Origin: Frankiales bacterium
GTDB taxonomy: Bacteria; Actinomycetota; Actinomycetes; Mycobacteriales; Jatrophihabitantaceae
Length of the DNA: 64,000 bases
Reading direction: 5' to 3'
Assembly: GCA_025966315.1 (NCBI GenBank)
Contig: JAOPUZ010000042.1
Location: 62,001 to 126,000, forward strand
Positions 40,489 through 50,103 of this stretch are shown piece by piece; position 1 is the stretch's first letter; each line of letters starts with the position of its first letter. The notes beneath the pieces are model-generated. The model searched no databases and was not told the DNA's origin. It saw only the letters and a list, made by a program, of their open reading frames with translations. The translations under genes and the position numbers were made by a program.

Positions 40489-42825
40489 CTAGCCGGTGCG
40501 TCGGGGTTTCCGGAGCGGAATGACACTCGCTTCGGTCACCGGCGACGCGCTCAGGTTGTCCGCGTACCAGCTCTCGAATTGCGCCGCCGGGACGGGTCGC
40601 TGGTAGAGATATCCCTGCACTGCGTCGGTGCCGATTGCGTCGAGGAACTGCGCCTGCTCGGGCCGTTCGATTCCTTCGGCGACGGTGTACAAACCCAACT
40701 CCGTACTCACGCGCACGATTGCGCTGATGACGGCTCGGTCGATCGGGTTGTCGAGGACACCGGCAACGAACGTCCGATCAAGTTTGAGGACGTTGATCGG
40801 AAGCGACCGGAGTGTGGTGAGAGATGAATATCCGGTGCCGAAGTCATCGATCCCGATCTGGACGCCATGACTGGCCAGCAGCTTGAGACGCGCGATGGCC
40901 TCGGTGGAATTGAGAACGACGGTTTCGGTGAGTTCGAGCACCAGGGCATGCGGCGGGATTCCGGATTCGCGAAGACAATCGGTCACCGTCCGCACGAAGT
41001 CGCCGCGATCAAGTTGGGTCGCAGACACGTTGACGTGCACAGCGAGGGGCGAGCCTGGGTTCGAGGCTCGCCACCCCGCGGCGTCCGAGCATGCCTGCCG
41101 CAGCACGAATTCACCCACATCGATGATGGCGCCGGTGCGTTCGGCGATGTCGATGAAGTCTGCCGGCGGCAGCAGCCCCCGTTCCGGATGCTGCCAGCGA
41201 ACCAAGGCTTCGACCGCCGTGCAGCGTTTATCGGTCAGCGACAGGATGGGCTGGTAGTGCACAATCAGCTCGCCGGCAGCAGCTGCCGCGGAGAGCTCTC
41301 GTTCGAATGTAACCCGAGACGCCGTCTCGTTCAGTAGCCCGTTCTGGAAGATCTCGACTCGGCCCTTTCCGCAAGCCTTGGCCGCATACATCGCGACATC
41401 GGCCTGGTGCACCAAGGCATCGAGATCGACGTACGCATCGGCGACCGTACCGGCGATGCCGATGCTGGCACCGATCCGGACCGTGTGGTCACCGAGCTGA
41501 ACGGGCTCGGCAATCGCGTCGACCATTCGCTGGGCAATCCGCTTCGCGGTGTCATCCGAGACGCCGCGGAGGAGCACCGCGAACTCGTCACCGCCGAGGC
41601 GAGCACAGGTGTCCTCGGGACGGCTGGCACTGTTCAGTCGCCTCGCGACCTCGCCCAGCACGTCGTCGCCGACGCGGTGGCCCAAGATGTCGTTGACGTT
41701 CTTGAAGTCGTCCAGATCCAGGAACAGCACGTGCAGTGTTGTACCGGACGACCCGTGGTCGATCTGGCTGGCCAGTTCGGAAGTGAAAGCAGCGCGGTTG
41801 GCCAAACCGGTCAGTGAGTCGATTCGCGCTTGGACGGTGAGTTCCTCATGTACGTCACTGTTGCGCCGGGCCAGCGCGACCTGATTGGCCAGGCTTTGCA
41901 CGGCCAGCAGCACCCCGTCGGGTACGCGCTTGGGCGCACCGAGGGCCATGAAGGCACGGCTCTGGTCGGGTATCGCGACGCAATGCCACCGCAGTGTTGC
42001 GCCCACAGCGGCGTCTAATGCGGCGTCATCGGCAATGTGGTGGCTGCCATCGGGCCGCACGCTCACCGCGATGGCCGGCAACGTGGCCGGCACGCTGGCG
42101 AAGGTGCCGTCGGCACCTGCCACCTGCAGAACGCCATGGTCAGGAATCACCTTGAGCAGTCGAAGCCCAGGCGAGGTAAGGCAGATTTCGCTGGCCGCGC
42201 GCCAGGCCAGCGTCTGGATCGCCGCCAGATCCGTCAGGCCGAGCAGTTCGGCGCCCGTTGCGGTGAGCACGGCGTCGCGACGCAGAGCTTGTGCCCTGGT
42301 CATCAGCCCGGTTCCCAGTTGACGCGAAACGATGACCGTAACAAACATGAAGGGAAAGATGCCGACCAGGGGTGCGACTGCAGGGGTCACCGCGTGACCT
42401 GGGATCAACAGCCACAACGGCAAACTCAGCCCGATGCCGACCGCATACAGACCGCATCGAGTCACAGCTCGCCAGGTCGAACCGTAGAGCGAACGAAACC
42501 ACCCGAAGCCAAAGGCAATCGCCAGCGCGGTCTGCGGATCGGTGCAGGCCAGCGCGAACCCAGCGATAGCGATCGCATCGACAGGATCGAGGAACAGCGG
42601 GGCCCGCTTGATCCGGTAGCCCCACAGGCAGGAAGCAGCCAACGTGAGCGTAGCGATCACGGCAAGTAACCGCGCACTCCAGGACCCGGCAGTCAGCGGC
42701 ACCGGCAGACAGATCAGCAGCGATACCAACACGAGCACCGCGAACAACCATCGGGTGTTCTCGACGATCTCCTGCGGGCGGCGCCACGATGAGTGCGACA
42801 ACCATCGGTCGTTGCGAGTACTCAA
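40489..42825 (-). CDS. Membrane GGDEF-EAL c-di-GMP enzyme
   Basis: The protein has 778 residues. Five to six N-terminal transmembrane helices (residues 27-170) precede a GAF-like region. The GGDEF domain has the intact active site RLGGDEFAVLL, and the EAL domain has AVEALVRW, VLELTETVV, GIDDFGTGYSSL and KLDRTFV. Both cyclase and phosphodiesterase activities are possible. The most likely start is TTG 42825, which lacks a strong ribosome site. It forms a pair with the degenerate EAL protein downstream (78-bp gap) and probably sets local c-di-GMP levels in response to a membrane signal. Confidence 0.92.
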   Translation of the reverse strand: MSTRNDRWLSHSSWRRPQEIVENTRWLFAVLVLVSLLICLPVPLTAGSWSARLLAVIATLTLAASCLWGYRIKRAPLFLDPVDAIAIAGFALACTDPQTALAIAFGFGWFRSLYGSTWRAVTRCGLYAVGIGLSLPLWLLIPGHAVTPAVAPLVGIFPFMFVTVIVSRQLGTGLMTRAQALRRDAVLTATGAELLGLTDLAAIQTLAWRAASEICLTSPGLRLLKVIPDHGVLQVAGADGTFASVPATLPAIAVSVRPDGSHHIADDAALDAAVGATLRWHCVAIPDQSRAFMALGAPKRVPDGVLLAVQSLANQVALARRNSDVHEELTVQARIDSLTGLANRAAFTSELASQIDHGSSGTTLHVLFLDLDDFKNVNDILGHRVGDDVLGEVARRLNSASRPEDTCARLGGDEFAVLLRGVSDDTAKRIAQRMVDAIAEPVQLGDHTVRIGASIGIAGTVADAYVDLDALVHQADVAMYAAKACGKGRVEIFQNGLLNETASRVTFERELSAAAAAGELIVHYQPILSLTDKRCTAVEALVRWQHPERGLLPPADFIDIAERTGAIIDVGEFVLRQACSDAAGWRASNPGSPLAVHVNVSATQLDRGDFVRTVTDCLRESGIPPHALVLELTETVVLNSTEAIARLKLLASHGVQIGIDDFGTGYSSLTTLRSLPINVLKLDRTFVAGVLDNPIDRAVISAIVRVSTELGLYTVAEGIERPEQAQFLDAIGTDAVQGYLYQRPVPAAQFESWYADNLSASPVTEASVIPLRKPRRTG

Positions 42826-42996
42826 AGAACAACCCCGCTCATTCGGCGGCCCGGCTGACCCCGTGGGCCCCGTGGCTTTGCGGCCCCGCCTCGCGACGGG
42901 TGTGCCATTGTCGTAATCGAGGCTCTAGCGAGCCGTCTACGTCTTATCGGCACGAGCGGCTCAGACTTGATCGGGTGGTCCGTACGAATTCAGCCG

Positions 42997-44493
42997 TTAT
43001 CGTTCGTTTGATTGTGCATCGTGCTGAAGCAGCGGAAGTCGCACGGTAAAGGCGGTCCTTCCCGGTTCGCTCGTCACCGTTACCGTGCCTGAATGCGCGC
43101 GGGTGATCGCGTCGACGATGGCCAGCCCGAGGCCGCTCTCGCCGCTGGTGTGTTCTCGAGCGCTATCGGCGCGGACGAATCGTTCGAAGACGTGGGGTAG
43201 CACTTCGGCGGCGATTCCAGGTCCGTTGTCGGCAATGATCAGGACGGCGCTGCGCGCATCGTGGGTGAGCGAAACGGATACACCGGTGCCTGCGGGGGTG
43301 TGCTCGACCGCGTTGGCGAGCAGGTTCACGACAACTTGCCGAAGTGGGTTTTCGTCCCCGGTGACGGTGATTTCACGCTCGGGTAGATCGAGCTGCCAAT
43401 GGTGATCGGCGCCGAGGGTCTGCGCATCGATCACGGCGTCGAGCACCAGGCGGGTCAGATCGACGGCCACGTGTCCCAGTGCGCGGCCCGAATCCAGCCG
43501 CGCAAGCAGTAATAGGTCATCGACCAGCGCACCCATGCGGACCGATTCCGCGCTGATGCGGGTCAAGGCCAGTTCCACCTCGGCGCCAAGATCATGCCCG
43601 GTCATGTGGGCGTACTCGGCGTGGCTGCGGATAACCGCCAGCGGCGTGCGGAACTCGTGACTGGCGTCGGCGACGAACTGACGAAGCAGCGTCTCGGTGG
43701 TTTGCCTTTCGGTCAAAGCTGATTCGATGTGCTCGAGCATGCTGTTGACGGCGCCGGTGACTCGGCCGACTTCGGTGCCGGGAGCGTTGTTGAGCAGCCG
43801 GGCCGGCAGCTGAACTTCGCCGGTGCCCAACGGCAGGTCGGTGACGCTGTGGGCAGTTCGCGAGACACGATCGAGCGGGCGCAGCGTTAGCTTGACGCAG
43901 ATTGCCCCGGCCAGGGCGGTCAAGGCCAGAGCGACGATGAAGACGATCACCTCGATGAGGGTCAGCCGGGCGATCGTGTCGTCGACGCCGCGTTTCGGCA
44001 GGCCGGTGACCTGCAGGTCGTTGTCGGCGCCGGCGGTCACGATGATGCGGTATTCGCCAAGCGTGGGTAGCCGGACGTCGCGCGCACCCCCTAGCTGCAG
44101 CTGGGCGATGACGGCACGATCGGCGGCCGAGATGCTGCTGGTCGTGGATTCGTCGGTGACGATTCCGGCGGCCGTGACCTGTCCCGCCGAGATTCGGGCG
44201 CCGAGCGTCCCGCTGGCCTGGCCCACGACCGAGCTGTAGTTGTTGTCGGCGTCGTGGTCACTGGGGTGTTCGAGCGAGACGGCGTACCGGTTGCCGGCCG
44301 AGGCCAGTTGCTGATCGAGCCGGTGGACGAGATAGGCGTGCAGTGCCAGCGAGGTCACCACGGTCAGGATGGCACAGCTAAGGAACAGCAGGCCGACCAA
44401 CACCGCGGTCAGCCGGCTTCGCAGGCTCAGGCGGTGCACGCGGCGCCGGATCATCGCCGTCCACTGGGCGGGCGGGGCGGGCGCGACCCTCAT
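42997..44493 (-). CDS. Two-component sensor histidine kinase
   Basis: The protein has 498 residues. A transmembrane helix (about 29-53) is followed by an extracytoplasmic sensor of about 125 residues and a second helix (about 176-200). A HAMP-like linker, the H-box FVADASHEFRTPLAVIRSHA and the ATPase motifs follow (N-box VVNLLANAVEHTP, G1 IIADNGPGIA, G2 GESGLGLAIV). This is the MprB/TcrY-like layout common in actinobacteria. It overlaps the response-regulator gene by four bases (ATGA). The signal is unknown. The neighbouring redox genes suggest metal or redox state. Confidence 0.92.
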   Translation of the reverse strand: MRVAPAPPAQWTAMIRRRVHRLSLRSRLTAVLVGLLFLSCAILTVVTSLALHAYLVHRLDQQLASAGNRYAVSLEHPSDHDADNNYSSVVGQASGTLGARISAGQVTAAGIVTDESTTSSISAADRAVIAQLQLGGARDVRLPTLGEYRIIVTAGADNDLQVTGLPKRGVDDTIARLTLIEVIVFIVALALTALAGAICVKLTLRPLDRVSRTAHSVTDLPLGTGEVQLPARLLNNAPGTEVGRVTGAVNSMLEHIESALTERQTTETLLRQFVADASHEFRTPLAVIRSHAEYAHMTGHDLGAEVELALTRISAESVRMGALVDDLLLLARLDSGRALGHVAVDLTRLVLDAVIDAQTLGADHHWQLDLPEREITVTGDENPLRQVVVNLLANAVEHTPAGTGVSVSLTHDARSAVLIIADNGPGIAAEVLPHVFERFVRADSAREHTSGESGLGLAIVDAITRAHSGTVTVTSEPGRTAFTVRLPLLQHDAQSNER

Positions 44494-45215
44494 GGGCTCG
44501 GCTTCAGGACGTAACCGATCCCCCGAACGGTATGGATCAGCGGCGGCCCACCGTTGTCGAGTTTCTTGCGGAGATAGCTGACGTAGAGCTCCACAACATG
44601 CCCGCCGCCGCCGAAGTCGTAGCTCCAGACCCGATCGAGTATTTGCGCCTTGGACAACACCACGCGCGGGTTGCGCATCAATAATCTGAGCAGCTCGAAC
44701 TCGGTCACGGTCAGCTCGACGAGATCCTCACCGCGGCGGACCTCCCGCGCGTCCTCGTCCATTCTGAGGTCACCGACGACAAGGCCGTTGTCCTCGATTG
44801 ATCGGGCCAGGCCGGCACGCCGGACCAGTCCCCGCAGCCGCGCCGACACCTCCTGAAAGCTGAACGGTTTAGTGACGTAATCATCGCCGCCGGCGGTGAT
44901 TCCGGCGATCCGGTCCTCCAATGAGTCCTTCGCGGTGAGGAACAGCACGCAGACCGCGGGGTTCTGTTCTCGCAGCCGGCGCAACACGTCCAGCCCGCTG
45001 CCGTCGGGCAGCATGACGTCCAGCACCACGACATCGGGCTTGAATTCCGTCGCGACCGCGACCGCGATGGCACCGGTGCGGGCTTGGGCCGCAACCCAGC
45101 CCTCGTAGGTCAACATCCGGATCAGCACATCGGCGAGGTTGGGTTCGTCCTCGACGACTAGAGCACGGAGCGCGCTGCCATCGGGTCCGAACAGCGGCGT
45201 CGTAGGTTGGCTCAC
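44490..45215 (-). CDS. OmpR-family response regulator
   Basis: The protein has 241 residues. The receiver has the acidic pair VVEDEPN (22-24), phospho-acceptor D66 (VVLDVMLPDG) and lysine in VTKPF. The C-terminal winged helix reads ELTVTEFELLRLLMRNPRVV, then VELYVSYLRKKLD and HTVRGIGYVL. It is partner to the overlapping histidine kinase gene and divergent from the ferric-reductase-like operon, which is its likely target. Confidence 0.93.
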   Translation of the reverse strand: MSQPTTPLFGPDGSALRALVVEDEPNLADVLIRMLTYEGWVAAQARTGAIAVAVATEFKPDVVVLDVMLPDGSGLDVLRRLREQNPAVCVLFLTAKDSLEDRIAGITAGGDDYVTKPFSFQEVSARLRGLVRRAGLARSIEDNGLVVGDLRMDEDAREVRRGEDLVELTVTEFELLRLLMRNPRVVLSKAQILDRVWSYDFGGGGHVVELYVSYLRKKLDNGGPPLIHTVRGIGYVLKPSP

Positions 45216-45399
45216 CGAGCAAGCATGACCTATCTCGACCGGCCTGAACCTCTGAGTCTGCTCTCAAGACCCTCAGCTCGGCTCGCCTGCGAGACGCGCA
45301 GTCAGCATGCGCACAGCAAGGCCAGAGGATTCACAGAGCAAGGCAGGCCACAGTGTCCAGGAACGGGTGGCGATGGCTGCGGACGAAAGGACAGGCGCG

Positions 45400-46770
45400 A
45401 TGACCGTGACGGCCCAGAAGCACCACACTCCAGCGACGGCAGCCGGTCCGGCGCCGGTGCGGATCTCGGCTGAAGTCGCGCTCGGCGTAGTCGCCGTGGG
45501 TGCCCTCGCGGTCACGTTCCTTTGGTGGAATGACACTTTTGCCGTCCACGGCTTCGGTGATTGGCTGACCAACGCCGGCCGGCTGACCGGTTTGTGGGCC
45601 GGCTACGCCATCGTCGTGTTGCTTGCCCTGATGGCGCGACTACCAGCGTTGGATCGCGGCGTCGGGGCTGATCGGCTGGCGCGCTGGCATGCGATGGGCG
45701 GCCGCTACACGGTCTGCCTGGCCGTGGTGCACACGCTGCTGATCATCTGGGGCTATGCGATCACCGCCCATACGAACGTCATTCACCAGACCAGCACGCT
45801 GATCACGAGCTACCCCGATGTGCTGATGGCAACGGTCGGGCTCGGGTTGCTGGTCGCCGTCGGCGTGACGTCCGCTCGGGCGGCCCGCCGTCGATTGAGT
45901 TACGAAACCTGGCATTTCGTCCATCTCTATACCTATCTTGCGGTCGCTCTCGTGTTCAGCCATCAATTCGCCAACGGCGCGGACTTCATCAGCAACGCGC
46001 CGGCTCGCTGGCTGTGGTCGGCGATGTACATCGTGGTCGGCGCTTTGCTGCTCTGGTACCGGCTGCTCGTCCCGGTCTACGGTGCGATCAGATATCCGAT
46101 GCACGTGGCCGGGATCACGCGGGAAAACCGCGACTCGGTGTCGGTCTACGTCACGGGTCCGGCCATTGCTCGGTTACGCGCGAGCTCGGGGCAATTCTTC
46201 CGGTGGCGATTCCTCAATCGCGAGCTGTGGTGGGCGGCAAATCCATATTCACTGTCGGCAGCACCTCGTCCGGACATGTTGCGGATCACGGTCAAGATGG
46301 GCGGGGTGCACAGCCGCGCGCTGCTCAATCTGACCCCGGGTACCAGGGTGTTTGCCGAAGGCCCGTACGGCGCGCTGACTCAGGATCGACGCCGGCGCCG
46401 CAAGGTGCTGCTCATTGCCGGTGGCGTGGGCATCACACCGCTTCGGGCGCTGTTCGAATCCCTGCCGGGAGATCCCGGCGACGTCACGTTGCTGTACCGC
46501 GCGCGGACGCCGGCTGACGTGGTGCTGCGGAAGGAGATCGAGGCGATTGCTCAGCACCGCGGCTGGTTCGTCTACTACCTGATCGGTTCGTCACGCCGAG
46601 ACGAGCACGATCACCTGTCCGCGCCACGCCTTCAGCGTCTCGTCCCCGACCTGCGTGAGCAGGATGTCTACCTCTGCGGCCCGGAGGCCATGATGGCCAG
46701 CACCCGGAAGTCACTCATCGCGGCCGGCGTGCCCCGTCGTCACATCCACCACGAATCGTTCAGTTTCTAA
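45400..46770 (+). CDS. Ferric-reductase-like membrane flavocytochrome
   Basis: About 456 residues from ATG 45400, with GAAAGGAC upstream; ATG 45373 is an alternative. Six transmembrane helices carry paired His for two haems (RWHAMGGRYTVCLAVVHTLL and ETWHFVHLYTYLAVALVFSH). An FAD-binding domain (ANPYSLSAAP) and an NAD(P)H domain (LIAGGVGITPLRAL, YLCGPEAMMAS) follow. Such proteins pass electrons from cytoplasmic NAD(P)H through FAD and haem to an external acceptor. The next two genes encode an FMN-carrying protein and its flavin transferase, so the acceptor is probably that protein. Confidence 0.9.
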   Translation: MTVTAQKHHTPATAAGPAPVRISAEVALGVVAVGALAVTFLWWNDTFAVHGFGDWLTNAGRLTGLWAGYAIVVLLALMARLPALDRGVGADRLARWHAMGGRYTVCLAVVHTLLIIWGYAITAHTNVIHQTSTLITSYPDVLMATVGLGLLVAVGVTSARAARRRLSYETWHFVHLYTYLAVALVFSHQFANGADFISNAPARWLWSAMYIVVGALLLWYRLLVPVYGAIRYPMHVAGITRENRDSVSVYVTGPAIARLRASSGQFFRWRFLNRELWWAANPYSLSAAPRPDMLRITVKMGGVHSRALLNLTPGTRVFAEGPYGALTQDRRRRRKVLLIAGGVGITPLRALFESLPGDPGDVTLLYRARTPADVVLRKEIEAIAQHRGWFVYYLIGSSRRDEHDHLSAPRLQRLVPDLREQDVYLCGPEAMMASTRKSLIAAGVPRRHIHHESFSF

Positions 46771-46778
46771 GGGCACCC

Positions 46779-47291
46779 ATGAAACGAGTCATCTTCTCCG
46801 TCGTGAGCACCATTGTCGGCTTGGTCGCGCTGCTCAGCTTCAAGTCACAGAATCACGCCACGGTCGGCGCGGCCCTTCCGTCCGCAGGGCTCGGCGCCAG
46901 CTCAAGCCCGGCGCCCGGCGCCAGCTCAAGCCCGGCGCCCGGCGCCAACCCCGCACCCGCCAGCAGCACCGCCGGCGAGCCTTCCTCAGCCGCCTCGACG
47001 CCCGCCTCGGCCTCGAAGACGTTCGACGGATCGGCCGTGCAAACCCGTTACGGAACGGTCCAAGCAGCGGTCACCGTCCTCGGCAGCAAAATCACGAACG
47101 TCTCATTTCTGCAGCTCAGCGCCAACGACGGTCGGTCGGCCGACATCAACAGTCAGGCCGCACCCTTGCTGCTGCAAGAGACATTGAGCGCGCAGAGCAG
47201 CAACATCAATACGATCTCGGGGGCGACGTTCACCAGTGAGGGCTACCTGCAATCGTTGCAGAGCGCCCTCGACCAGGCCGGGATCAAATGA
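46779..47291 (+). CDS. Exported FMN-binding domain protein
   Basis: The protein has 170 residues. An N-terminal hydrophobic segment (VIFSVVSTIVGLVALLSF) exports or anchors it. A Ser/Pro/Ala linker includes two copies of GASSSPAP. The FMN_bind domain (about 84-168) contains NTISGATFTSEGY, with Thr150 as the expected site for covalent FMN attachment by ApbE (S-G-A-T). It lies eight bases after the ferric-reductase-like gene and overlaps the apbE-like gene by ATGA. It is probably the extracytoplasmic electron acceptor. Confidence 0.9.
   Translation: MKRVIFSVVSTIVGLVALLSFKSQNHATVGAALPSAGLGASSSPAPGASSSPAPGANPAPASSTAGEPSSAASTPASASKTFDGSAVQTRYGTVQAAVTVLGSKITNVSFLQLSANDGRSADINSQAAPLLLQETLSAQSSNINTISGATFTSEGYLQSLQSALDQAGIK
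46896..46945 (+). repeat. 24-bp tandem repeat in the FMN-protein linker
   Basis: Two identical copies of a 24-base unit beginning GGCGCCAGCTCAAGCCCGGC encode GASSSPAP twice. This in-frame linker repeat could change copy number. Confidence 0.8.
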
Positions 47292-48067
47292 CGCAGCGGT
47301 CCGCGACCAACATCGACCTGGTGCCGCGCCCAACCACGCTTCGTCGGGTCGAGCACTGCATGGGAACGGTTTTCTCGATCGAGATCGGCGCGCCCGGCTG
47401 TGATCCGCTCGTCGTTGAGGACGTCATCCGGTGGCTGCATTGGGTCGATGCGACGTTCTCGACCTACCAAGCGGACAGCCAGCTCAGCCGGTTGGGCCGG
47501 GGCGAACTGGGCATCGACGATTGCGCTCCCGAAGTCGACGAGATCCTCACCCGCTGCCAGCTTCTCGAGACCGAAACATCCGGATATTTCTCGGCCCGTG
47601 CCGCCGGGCGCCTCGATCCGTCCGGCCTGGTCAAGGGCTGGGCCATTCAACGAGCCAGCGACCTGCTCACCGCGGCTGGTTCTGCCAATCATTGTGTGAA
47701 CGGCGGCGGCGACGTTCACTGCGCGGGGACGGCGGCCGGGGGTGGACCCTGGCGGGTCGGCATAGCGGACCCGTTGCAGCGCGGCCAGCTGGTGGCCGTC
47801 GTCGCCGGCTCGGACATCGCCGTCGCCACCTCGGGTAATGCGGAGCGCGGTGCGCACATCATCAACCCCCACGACCGGACGAGCCCCATCGCGATCGCGA
47901 GCGTCACGCTGGTCGGCCACGAGCTGGGTGCCACCGACGCCTACGCGACGGCCGCATTCGCGATGGGGGAGGACGCGACCGCCTGGATCGACACTCTTGC
48001 CGGCTACCGTGGCCTGGTCGTGTTCGCCGACGGCCGGCAATGGGCGTCCGCGGATTTCGCCCGCTGA
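47288..48067 (+). CDS. apbE: FAD:protein FMN transferase (ApbE family)
   Basis: The protein has 259 residues, somewhat shorter than proteobacterial ApbE (about 330). Motifs: HCMGTVFSIEIGA at the start, DPSGLVKGWAIQRASDLLTA, NHCVNGGGDVHCAG, and a C-terminal GATDAYATAAFAMGEDA with the metal-binding DAYAT region. The enzyme transfers FMN from FAD to a Thr or Ser of the target; the substrate is almost certainly the overlapping FMN_bind protein. There is no signal peptide, so flavinylation probably takes place in the cytoplasm or at the membrane before export. Confidence 0.92.
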   Translation: MTQRSATNIDLVPRPTTLRRVEHCMGTVFSIEIGAPGCDPLVVEDVIRWLHWVDATFSTYQADSQLSRLGRGELGIDDCAPEVDEILTRCQLLETETSGYFSARAAGRLDPSGLVKGWAIQRASDLLTAAGSANHCVNGGGDVHCAGTAAGGGPWRVGIADPLQRGQLVAVVAGSDIAVATSGNAERGAHIINPHDRTSPIAIASVTLVGHELGATDAYATAAFAMGEDATAWIDTLAGYRGLVVFADGRQWASADFAR

Positions 48068-48254
48068 CCCCCACTGACTCCAGCTGACACCCACTGACTC
48101 CCTGACTCCTGCGGCGTCCTCCGGGATTTGTATCAGGGTGCGGCCAAGGTCGCTCCGATAGGCAGCCGATCAAGTGGAGACGCGAGCTGTGGACGACCTG
48201 AACCGCTGACGTGATCGGTCCGACCGCGCGCCCGTCGACCGAAGGACTGATCCG

Positions 48255-48875
48255 ATGATGCTCAACTTCACCGCACCCGTGCGTGTTCGGCTTCGACAGC
48301 TGGCCTGCGGCACGGCTGCGGTTGCGTTGCTTGCCGGCTGCGGCGGCAGCGCCAAAACGGCAAATCCGGCGGCGTCCGAAGGCCCGAACGCCAGCAGCGC
48401 CACGCAGGCCGGCGATCTGTCGGCGCTGTCCAGTGTTGCCTCGCCGTCGACGGGCGGGGCCGCGTCGAGCCGCGTCACCTCGATTGATGTCTGCGCGTTG
48501 CTCAGCCCGGCCGATGCCGCCGCGGTGGCCCGGGACCGAGGATTGAACGGCGCGCAAACGGCGGCCACGAAGTACTCCCTGACCACCACCCCGCAACCGG
48601 GCACCAATCCCAATCAGCCGACGTCGGGGTGCAAATTCTCGATCGACGGCGAAGGAGCGAGCGGCACCGTCGTCATACTCGTCCAGGCCGCGGAGAACTT
48701 CTCGCTCTACAGCACGGACGCGAGCAAGGTGCCCGATCTGGGCGACGAGGCCTACGACAACGGCAGCAGCACCGTGGTCCGCGTAGGCGACCTGATGCTG
48801 TTGACGAGCGAGAATTCCTTCAGCGACCAGTTCGTTGCTGACCTGTACCGCAAGATGGTCCCGAACCTGAAGTAG
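48255..48875 (+). CDS. Probable lipoprotein, DUF3558-like
   Basis: The protein has 206 residues with a lipoprotein signal peptide and lipobox LLAGC (Cys about 29). After a low-complexity Ser/Ala linker, VCALLSPADAAAVARDRG and SGCKFSIDGEG provide two cysteines that probably pair. This resembles the DUF3558-type lipoproteins of actinobacteria. AAGGAC precedes tandem ATG codons; either may be used. It is convergent to the GT4 gene. Function unknown. Confidence 0.75.
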   Translation: MMLNFTAPVRVRLRQLACGTAAVALLAGCGGSAKTANPAASEGPNASSATQAGDLSALSSVASPSTGGAASSRVTSIDVCALLSPADAAAVARDRGLNGAQTAATKYSLTTTPQPGTNPNQPTSGCKFSIDGEGASGTVVILVQAAENFSLYSTDASKVPDLGDEAYDNGSSTVVRVGDLMLLTSENSFSDQFVADLYRKMVPNLK

Positions 48876-48900
48876 CAATCAGCAACCTAGGATCAGGCCA

Positions 48901-50070
48901 CTACCTCAGCTCGGCCGAGGCCAGTGTCGAACGCGCGGGTGACCGTTGGCCCGGTCGGGTAAGCCGTGCGGCCCGTTCGTACAGCTGGTCTGCGGCCTGG
49001 GTCACCCTGGCCCATGACTGCGTCGGGACGCTGGCTACGTTGTGGTCGCTAATGGTGGAGCGCAGTGCTGGCGCGCGGACGAGGCTGGTGATCGCGGCAA
49101 CCATTTCACGGTCGCTGTTGACAAGCAGACCTTCACGACGATCGGAGATGAAATCCGATATGCCGGTTCGGGAAAAGGCCACCACGGGTAGCCCGGCGCA
49201 CCGCGCCTCCAGTGCGGCGATGCCGAAAGACTCCAACGTAGCGGGCGAGATGTAGATGTCGGCTGATGAATACCGCTGCCTGATCTGCACAGCCGAAAGT
49301 GTGCCGAGCAGCGTGACCCAGCCCAACATGTGATGGGCGCGCAGATAATCCAGCATCTTCGCGCGCAACGGGCCGTCGCCGATGATTGTCAGGGTCAGGC
49401 CCAGTTCAGCGGGAACGGCTGCCCGCACTTCGCGCATCATCCGCAGCAGTTGCATGGGACGCTTGCGGTGACTCAACCGCATCGTCGTCACCACGCCGAC
49501 CGCGTCGCGCCGGACGACAGCCCGGCCGCCGGCTCGCCACCACTGCGTCGAAACCGCATTGGGCAGTACCGAGACCGGCGCTCGCTTGAGGCTTGTGGCC
49601 AGTTCGGCGGCCGCGACGGAACTGACCGCTGACCAGGCCAGCGGCCAGCGTCGCCAACCGAGTAAGGCGTCGGCACCGGCGAACACCGGGGCGGCGTAGG
49701 ACCAAAGCGAATGCAGGGTGAGCGCGGTCGGCACGGTTCCCGCGCACGATCTGGCGACCAGAAAGGCCAACGGCGAAAAGGTCGAGGCGTGCACGTGGAC
49801 GGCATCGAACTTGCCGGCCAGGACGGCATCGCGTCCTTGCCGCGCCGCGCGGTACTGGATGCGTCCATCGCCCGAATCGGCCGACGGGTCGCCGGCGTCG
49901 GGTCGGCGTACCGGAAAGGACGACGGCGCTGACTCCGGTGGGGCGCCCACCGACGTAATCACCTCGACGTCATGGCCCACTTCTTGTTGAGCACTCGCCA
50001 ATCCATGAACTTGCCGTTCGATGCCGCCTATTCGAGGTAAGTAGCAGTCACTGACGTGGGCGATTCTCAT
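48901..50070 (-). CDS. GT4-family glycosyltransferase
   Basis: The protein has 389 residues of the GT-B fold. The N-terminal MRIAHVSDCYLPRIGGIERQ is the acceptor-side signature of GT4. LTLTIIGDGPLRAKMLDYLR and SPATLESFGIAALEARCAGL carry the E-x7-E donor-site motif. There is no membrane helix. It lies 33 bp downstream of the uppP gene on the same strand, so it may work on a polyprenyl- or phospholipid-linked glycan. The exact sugar and acceptor are unknown. Confidence 0.88.
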   Translation of the reverse strand: MRIAHVSDCYLPRIGGIERQVHGLASAQQEVGHDVEVITSVGAPPESAPSSFPVRRPDAGDPSADSGDGRIQYRAARQGRDAVLAGKFDAVHVHASTFSPLAFLVARSCAGTVPTALTLHSLWSYAAPVFAGADALLGWRRWPLAWSAVSSVAAAELATSLKRAPVSVLPNAVSTQWWRAGGRAVVRRDAVGVVTTMRLSHRKRPMQLLRMMREVRAAVPAELGLTLTIIGDGPLRAKMLDYLRAHHMLGWVTLLGTLSAVQIRQRYSSADIYISPATLESFGIAALEARCAGLPVVAFSRTGISDFISDRREGLLVNSDREMVAAITSLVRAPALRSTISDHNVASVPTQSWARVTQAADQLYERAARLTRPGQRSPARSTLASAELR

Positions 50071-50103
50071 ACGCTGGCCCGTGAATTCGCTCGGTTCATG
50101 GAG

